Source of the DNA: Heterocephalus glaber
Taxonomy: Eukaryota; Chordata; Mammalia; Rodentia; Bathyergidae
Assembly (NCBI RefSeq): GCF_000247695.1
Contig: NW_004624733.1
Coordinates: 3,621,649-3,685,648, forward strand
Length of the DNA: 64,000 bases
Reading direction: 5' to 3'
Numbering within the stretch: position 1 is the stretch's first letter; each line of letters opens with the position of its first letter. Below the pieces are notes generated by a model, which saw nothing but the letters and a program-made list of their open reading frames with translations, had not been told where the DNA came from and searched no databases. The position numbers and the translations under genes are program-made. This document shows, one piece after another, positions 57,033-64,000 of the stretch.

Positions 57033-57126
57033 GGTTTTGTTTTGTTTGTTTTGGTAAAAGGGATCAAACTCAGGACCTTGTGCTTGCGAGGCAGGCGCTG
57101 GAACCACTGAGCTAAATCCCTGGCCC
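57033..57126 (-). mobile_element. tRNA-derived SINE
   Basis: G/T-rich tail, GGTAAAAGGGATCAAACTCA, CTTGTGCTTGCGAGGCAGG, GCTGGAACCACTGAGCTAAA, TCCCTGGCC. Same central subfamily as 1084, 20175 and 23304. Confidence 0.95.
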
Positions 57127-59795
57127 TATTTTATTTTGTGTAGTTATAAAATAGTAATGATTCAAATCTATCTTTAATACCATCCAGAAGAAACTAAATT
57201 TTTATAGGTTTTTTATATTTTAATATAGTATAAATATTTTGTATTTAAGAAAGGAACAGTAGATTGTATATTGCATGATTCTTCCTTTTAAATGTGTTGC
57301 AATAGTGTAATTGTTGTTTACAATTCCATGTTCCAAAATAAATTCAAAAAAATTTGGTGATAGCCTTTTGACATACAAGACAGATTCTTATGAATGTCAA
57401 CCAGATGAGAGATTTTAGAATGGCCAGGCACAATCATAAAACGTGAATGCTAAGACATGTCCAAATCTCTTAAATAAATGGTAGAAGGGAGCAGTTTTCT
57501 TGTGGCTTTTGGAAGTTCTTTGCAAGGAGAGCTGAGTGTACATGACTACTTATCCATAAACATGTTGTTCTGAGTAATTCACTGAGGGAGATAAGCAAGC
57601 CAAGAAGAGGTGAGCTCTGCAAAGAGATTTAACTCTTCAGTAGTGTGGATGTTTCAAACAGTGAAGAAAGTCTAGGAAAACTAGAGATACTGGAGCAAAT
57701 GATTTTCTACAGTGTAAGTGCAGGGCTTTCTAAACTGTTGCTCTTCACAAGTACAACTCATGCTTCCTCCAGGGTGGAGGCAGTTCATGGCCCATAACTC
57801 TTTAATATCAAAGGAAATATTCCGTTTTATGACACTTCATAAAAATATCCTGAAAAGATTCTGAAAGCCTTTTCTTTTCCCATAGGAGGTTTGCCTCTTC
57901 ATTTTCTTCTACACTTGTAGTACATTACAGGTTTAACACAATAAAATTAGAGAGTCATATGGAACGTTAAAGACAAAGTTCCTCCAATGTGTAGTTTATA
58001 TGTCAATCTTCTGCAGAGGCTCTCAAAAGAGTTTCGAACTAAGTCCAAAGTTCTCCTTACTTTTATTAAAATGATTACTTAGCTATATCTTGGAGCCTGC
58101 AGAGCCATTCCAGAAATAAAGAATGACTTGTGTGTTTCCATTTCCTAAGGAGATACCAACTCCACTTACCGGTTTTTCAATGTATTATGAATTTCTTTTA
58201 TCCACTATTTCTCAGTAAAGAATTTTAGGGTTCCCATTGTACAAAAGCTTGTCATTTACTTATACTGAAAATATAAGTGGCAACTGATATTTTTACATAT
58301 TAAAATTGTCTGCTTATATTCATTTAATCAATACGTATTTGATGCTTTCTGTGCCTGAGATATTATGTGAGGTGCTGGGGGTACCTCCACTGAAGTATTT
58401 AAAGTCAAGGTTAACTACTATTGGCTTTCTGGATTTCCTTGAGAAGTGCTTACCAAATGCTTATCTAGTTTTGTTGAAAAACTCTGCTTACCTAAGCACC
58501 ATATTGGACAGCTTTGTTGTTCTTGTTTGCATCTAACTTCATTATCTTAATTCTGTTTCTCGAAATTGTATAATAACACCCTAATTCATTTTTCTCATGA
58601 TAGTATTTAAAATATTTGAAAACAGTGATCATGTTTTAGCAGGTTATATATATATAATGATTCATTTTGTCTCTTTAAATAGTAAAATCATGTATTATGG
58701 TAATCATTTGTGGCACTTGAGGATATAGCGCTAGGAAAATGAGTAGGGGCTAATAAGGCTTAGACATTATGGAGTAGTATTGCTACTGAAATTGCTCTTG
58801 ACTAGGTGATAAGGCATCTTCAATTGGAAATATGTAGTCTATGTTACCCTTAATTATATACTCTTGAGGAAAACAACAAAGTAAAAAAGTAACTAGAGTA
58901 TTGGATAAACTAAAAAATACTTATATATATATATATGAATTTATATTTTTGTGTGTATTCATGCAGTTGTGACATCATATGTTAGTAAAAGTTTGTGAAA
59001 ATGCAATCAATATCCATTATTTGGATTTGATTGCAAAGCACATAGGAAGAAGACATATAGCTCTGAATATAAGTATCTGCCATCCTGCTTCACAGTTTGA
59101 AGTACATTTTGGAAGAACACTTGCCAAGATGGAAAAAGAAAACTCAGAAGTATGCTAGATTGTTCTTATTTTCTCCAGCTGGTGCTTCTTCCCTCCTCAT
59201 TCAGCTCTATGCTAAGATGGCCTCATTCAGCCTTTGCTTAGGCACTGCTGCGAACCATTGAAGTGTCAGTAAGTAAATGAGTCACTAAATAATCAATTCT
59301 TTGGTGATTAGAATCAGATGGATGGACTAACATGCCAGTTATTGTTGCTGTTTTGATTACTTCATGTATAAATGGTAAAGGGATAATTGTATTAATTTCA
59401 TAATATTTTATTATGAAGATTAAATGCAACAATATATGCACATTACCAGTATGGCCTTTGTCACATTCAGAGTGTGACAACTAGTGATTATTATTAGATT
59501 ATTTGTACTAAGTGGTTTTCTGTGAGACAATTGAATACTAAATTGACTGTTCTTTTTCTGTTAAATACTGAAAGAGATCTACCATTAATACCCTAAATTT
59601 TTAAAACAAAGGCTATAATCATTTTTATTTTTCTCATTCCCTTTTCCTTTTCTGGATTGAAATTAATAAAGCTGCTGATTCTTGCTGGATATATCTGATG
59701 TGATAGGAAATATGACCCTGAATTCATTGTTTATACTTTTCTACCCATAAGTGAATTTGCATCTGAAGTCTTTTGTTTAAAATCCCAAATTTTGC
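57127..59795. other. 2.7 kb repeat-poor stretch
   Basis: Nothing firmly recognised. TTTAATCAATACGTATTTGA and AGGTGCTGGGGGTACC near 58320-58385 may be an MIR/L2 scrap. A (TA)n run lies at 58920-58936. Short frames (58306-58536 plus, 59480-59238 minus) are not known proteins. Confidence 0.4.
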
Positions 59796-59816
59796 CTATA
59801 ACATTTTTTCTTTCTT

Positions 59817-59886
59817 GGAGGGGGATCTAACTAAGGCTCTGTTTATGCTAGGCAAAGTCTTTGCCCCTGAGCTACATTCCCAGCCT
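59817..59886 (-). mobile_element. old ID-type SINE with 13-bp target duplication
   Basis: GAGGGGGATCTAACTAAGGC, TCTGTTTATGCTAGGCAAAG, TTTGCCCCTGAGCTACATTC, CCAGCC is a reversed classical ID. CTATAACATTTTT occurs at 59796-59808 and again exactly at 59889-59901. Confidence 0.88.
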
Positions 59887-59901
59887 GTCTATAACATTTT
59901 T

Positions 59902-60310
59902 AAAAGATAAGGTATAGTTCAAAATAATTTTTACAGATCAATATAACTATACATAAATTGCAAATTATAAGAGTTATACATTTTTAAAATGTTTATTTCT
60001 TTACTTTTTCTCAGTAATTGGGAAGACAAGTTTGATTGAAATCAACTGAATGGAAAAACATTTAATCATCTCTAGTTTTCCTAGCATTTTAGGAGCAATT
60101 TTACCTAATGATGCAAAAAGTGCAAGTAAAACCAGAGGATTTGAAATTTATCTGAAAAAAAGAATCAGGATTTTATACTGATATTTGTATTGTGAAAGAC
60201 AGAACAAAGTGAGAATTACAAACAAGATTTAGTTCAGTTAATTCTTGAGAAACATGACAGTGAAGAATACTGGAAAACATCTCACATGAAGAAATATTAA
60301 AATATAAGAA
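59902..60310. other. unique AT-rich sequence
   Basis: Nothing recognised. Confidence 0.35.
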
Positions 60311-60393
60311 ATAGGGCTAGGAGGATAGCTCAGTGGTATAGAGCTTGTCTAACATGTACAAGGCCCTAGTTTTGATCCCAAGAATCTTAAATC
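60311..60393 (+). mobile_element. ID-type SINE (classical form)
   Basis: AGGGCTAGGAGGATAGCTCA (A box), GGTATAGAGCTTGTCTAACA, TGTACAAGGCCCTAGTTTTG, ATCCCAAGAAT. It resembles the AGAGCGCTTGCCTAGCATG ID form, not the CTGCTGTGCAAG form. AT-rich low-complexity text follows to about 60500. Confidence 0.82.
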
Positions 60394-60529
60394 TGAAAAT
60401 CATCATATATGAGCATAGATATGAGTATATATACAAATATATATTTCTGTGAATATGTATGTATATTTGTATCTATACAAATATACACACATAAATAAAC
60501 TTAGAAGATCTTATTTTAAACATCTAATT

Positions 60530-61010
60530 TATACTAATTTTCATTTCTGTGTAACAAACAACTACAAACCTGGGATTTAAAAAAGCACAAACCTATTTCA
60601 ACCTAGTTTCTGTAGATCGGGTGTTTGAGCCAGGTTATCTGGACTATCCAGACTATCAAGTTCTCCAATCACTAGTCAGAGCTAATGGTTGAAACTGGGG
60701 CTGGGATTCTCTTAGAAGTTTACGTGGTTGTTGGCAGAATTAACTTCCTTGCAGTTGTGGAGTTCATGAAGGCTGTGTCCGAAAGGCCGGCAGGAAGTGG
60801 AACTGTAGTTTCTGTTAAAGGGCTCACTGGGTAGGTCAGGTATATCTAGGTTAATCCCTATTTTCATTATCTGGAAATCAACTAGTTAGTAGCCTAATCA
60901 TGGAACTAATAGCATGTTTACAAGTTCTGCCCACACTCCAGGGAAAGTATTAAAGAGGACAGTATACTTGGGAATGGAAGATCTTAGAATTCTATATGCC
61001 ATAATATCTG
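60530..61010 (-). mobile_element. MLT1-type LTR
   Basis: Plus-strand text TTTCTGTGTAACAAACAACT, ACAAACCTGGGATTTAAAAA, GTTTCTGTAGATCGGGTGTT, GAAACTGGGGCTGGGATTCT, TTACGTGGTTGTTGGCAGAA and ATTAAAGAGGACAGTATAC is the reversed MLT1 order beginning with its conserved 3' terminus. Confidence 0.82.
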
Positions 61011-63239
61011 AGACACCTTTTAAGAGGAAAAATTACTATACAAGTTACTAGATACATAAATGATGTTATTTGGAATTTTGAACCATCCCATTTTTATTTA
61101 TTTATTGACTTGATTTTTTTCTTTCTTGAAACAACCAGATCAAACCATGATCAGTTCACCCTCAGTTTCAGCTGCTTTACCTTATGTAGGTTTTCCGGTT
61201 GTCTATGAATCATCAACAATATCCAAAGAGGTTTCTCTACAGGTTCATTTCCCTTCTGTGAAATGAGAATCACAGTAGGAACCTCTAGTATATAATTAAC
61301 AGATGCTGACTGATATGCTCATTCTTTGAATGATTCGGTGCACATCATGTGTTTCTATCTCCATTGCCTGTGACATGTGATCTATGAACCACAGAGTAAA
61401 CCTGTCAAAAAGCAGAATAGAGTGGCTTCTCTTCATCCATAGAGTATTGCCATATGTTGCTGTAGACATCAATTGATGTTTCATTTTTTCTGTATTTCCA
61501 TAGTCCTTGCTGTGACAATTATAGACAAAGAAGGCAACAGGTTGTTAGAGGCCTTTATCCTTTTTATGCATTCAGCTAAGATATATTAGATAAATGAAGA
61601 AAAACAATCTTTATGTATTTTTATGCCCATTTTCTTTTTCCTTGTATTTTGGACATTTACATGTCCTTTAATTCTTTCTCTACACTCTTCTTCAATTGAC
61701 TAATTTATTTCTGTGGCCAGGACTTTATAATGTGATGGAATCAAACTTATTTCAAGCTGACCTTCAATTGCAATGTTGCCAGGCTGCTGTTGATAGACAT
61801 TTTGTACTGCTATATGATTATTAGACTGAGCAATGTTTCCAAAGCTCAGAATCAGCATAATCTAATCTGTTTCCTGGCTGCAATGTCAACTTGCAAAGAT
61901 GGAGATCAGGCAGAATTCCAGAAGCCAGAGTCAAAGCACCTGCAGGCTGCATATTTTTCCAGAACATGAAAAGGAATGATAGAATTAAGAAGTGCTGTAG
62001 TCAGCTCACATAATGAAGATAAAAATGATAATTAGCCTTGTGGTAATTTGAATTAGTCAACTAAATCTTTGTTGTGCTCTGAGACGTTCTAGCAATATAT
62101 TTTAAACGGTTTAATCTGTTGGGATTTTGTCATTTTAAGAAATGGAAGGTAATTTATTTTCAAAATGAAAATAAATTGACATAAATTTACTCACAGAAAT
62201 TTTGGCTTGGGTAGAACTGGAGCATTAGCATGGCCACAAGTATAATCCAGTATAAAAGAAAACTACAGCTCTTCAGTGACATGAGTATTCAGTTCTAATT
62301 TTACTCCTGCAAAGTGATGTTACATTCATGTGTACATTAAGATGAGCTACCATTATGAAAATGTTCATCTTCAATTTTGATAATTTACAGTCTTTTTCTT
62401 AATTATAAACATCGCAGTTTAACTTTCAATTAGTGCCATTTATAAAACACAGTCATTATTTGAATAGTATTAGAGGAGATGATGAGGGACACATTGGCCT
62501 GGTCACAATACCAATTTGAATTCACATTCATCCCACAGTAATTAATAACCAATTCAAAATATCTAATCTAATTGGCCAAATCTCCAAAAGTGGAACGAAA
62601 TCTCTATTAGGAGATTATTGAGACATGTCTCTAAAATGACTATTAGCAAGTCAATGTCCATTTGATTATTTAAGGTAATTCAAACATACATGATTTTAAG
62701 GGGTTCATCTGTTGTCAGTGGAAATCTGCATATAAAATATTATTTTCAGGGGCAAAATTTCATAAATTTACCAATACATCAAACAAAGAGTACAGACCAA
62801 TATAAATCTCTATAGAGAAAGACTTATTTCAAGTAATTATTCCAAGTATTTCTACAAATTATGAATCTATGTAATTTCATGGTTAAGAGCTAGGCTGTGA
62901 ATATAGACAGAGATCTTGTAGTAGTTTGTTATTTGCTAATTGTGTGGTTTCTATGCCTCATTTATTATCATGCAATAAGGGAGACTAAATTACATCAGTT
63001 CCATAAAAGTATTTTGCATATTAAATACATACACTTGAAATTCTTTTTTTTTTAAATTCTTAATATAATACCTGAAACAATGAGGATATAATAAGGTTTA
63101 GCTGTTATTTTCATTATTTGCTACCATATCTTTTTCAGAATATATTTTTAAAGAACACATATGGTATGCTAACCACCATATTATGAATCAGGGATAAAAC
63201 AATGAATTCCTGTTTTTAACTTCTATTGGTAAAGCAGCA
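61011..63239. other. 2.2 kb repeat-free stretch, candidate conserved noncoding DNA
   Basis: No transposon is recognisable, in contrast to most of the window. Between about 61780 and 62760 the text is non-repetitive and rich in homeodomain-like TAAT/ATTA cores (for example ACAGTAATTAATAACCAATT near 62540). I see no frame worth a gene call; the 62-codon minus-strand frame at 61484-61296 is unremarkable. Confidence 0.4.
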
Positions 63240-63430
63240 TAGTTGTGTTCTCAAACTGTTACACATCCCAATTACTGGGAAGATTTGTTAAAACAGAGGT
63301 TGCTGAACCCTACTTACAGATATTATCATTTAGTTTGTTGAGGTGAAGCCTGAGGACATGCATTTTTAACAAGTTCCACAGCAATGCTCAGATTTTTTGG
63401 CTGTGCACCATATTTTGAGAATCCTAACCT
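63240..63430. mobile_element. MER5A-type hAT fossil
   Basis: TTGTGTTCTCAAACTGTTAC, AAGATTTGTTAAAACAGAGG, TTGCTGAACCCTACTTACAG, GGACATGCATTTTTAACAAG, TTCCACAGCAATGCTCAGAT, CCATATTTTGAGAATCCTAA follow MER5A from end to end, including both inverted-repeat ends (TTCTCAAACTGT and ATTTTGAGAAT). Confidence 0.85.
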
Positions 63431-64000
63431 AACACATAACCCCTTATGTAATGAAAGCAATTGATCTTTCAGAGGTGTAAAGAGTGGGACAGGGTCACAA
63501 TTATTTGGCCTAACACTGGAGTTTAAAGTCTCAGTTTCAAAAGAGAAGATGTCTGAGTGATAATCAGGGGATAAATATTAACCAATTGAGCAGATGAATA
63601 TTGTATGTATTGGCATCATATGGACACTGATGTATAGAAGAATTTCTGGCTCTTTTAGAACTGTTCTTTTGCTTTCAATTCATACATAATTTATTTATTT
63701 TTCAGAAATAATAACACTTTCCTGATGCTTATCCAGATGAAATTTGTACTTGTCTTGAAAAATAACTGAAAATATTGTGAAGTTAAAATTACTGATGATC
63801 CTAAATTTTGACATAGATAATTAAGTTCGAATTTCAGTATTTCTCATTCAAATTATTTTTTCAATAGTTGTTATAAAATTGAGTAGCTATACATTTTTAT
63901 AATTTTGTAGTTTTATGTAACTGACATGAGGAATAAAATATTATTGCCTGAATTTGCTCTTGTGGTTTAACATTGTACAAAGTAAGGGCTCAAAGTAGAT
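63431..64000. other. unique AT-rich sequence to window end
   Basis: Nothing recognised. Confidence 0.4.

Noticed and set aside
60400..60500. AT-rich run as a designed repeat or CRISPR-like array
   Set aside because: Spacing is irregular; it is ordinary low-complexity sequence after an ID tail.
1..64000. Bacterial-type features (operons, ribosome binding sites, CRISPR, insertion sequences)
   Set aside because: SINEs, LINEs and LTRs of mammalian type run through the whole window, so such calls do not apply.

Overview
The window is mammalian nuclear DNA that is AT-rich and packed with transposon fossils. I find no protein-coding gene, exon, tRNA, rRNA or CRISPR array that I can defend. Every long open frame I recognise is a LINE-1 remnant, and the rest look like chance frames in AT-rich DNA. 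The most likely setting is an intergenic gene desert or the inside of a very large intron.

The lineage is a rodent. The DNA holds B1 (7SL-derived) SINEs with the internal duplication, ID-related tRNA-derived SINEs with tails and target-site duplications, B1-plus-ID composite SINEs, and abundant ERVL-MaLR LTRs of the MST/ORR1 and MLT1 types. The composites, the particular tRNA-SINE subfamily and the absence of murine B2 argue against mouse or rat. A squirrel-related or castorimorph rodent (beaver is my weak guess) fits better. Species cannot be fixed by eye.

Layout: 1-1.8 kb, antisense L1 ORF1 followed by an old L1 3' end. 5.7-11.3 kb, a dense block of antisense L1 3' ends of three ages with SINEs nested in them. 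12.5-20.2 kb, SINEs, MaLR LTRs and a doubly truncated L1 nested in an older L1. 21.5-25.4 kb, a dead L1 reverse-transcriptase fragment, a 42-bp tandem repeat, and LTRs. 26.6-36.3 kb, sparser, with MIR, hAT fossils and long unique stretches. 39.5-48.5 kb, old L1, an MLT1 LTR and a near-complete 2.2 kb MaLR element with both LTRs. 50-57 kb, MaLR and L1 nesting, MER5 and MIR. 57-64 kb, mostly unique sequence with an MLT1 LTR and a MER5A copy; 61.8-62.8 kb looks repeat-free and may be conserved noncoding DNA.

No genes work together here. What can be read is a layered insertion history. Old layers are MIR, L2, MER5, L1M/HAL1 and MLT1. Middle layers are MaLR LTRs and an 80-bp hAT-like MITE family. 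Young layers are tRNA-SINEs with crisp target-site duplications. The best candidates for something little described are the two inverted-orientation 80-bp MITE copies, the L1 pieces missing both ends, the LTR subfamily with an internal short repeat, and the MaLR(+)/L1(-)/MaLR(-) junction near 54-56 kb.
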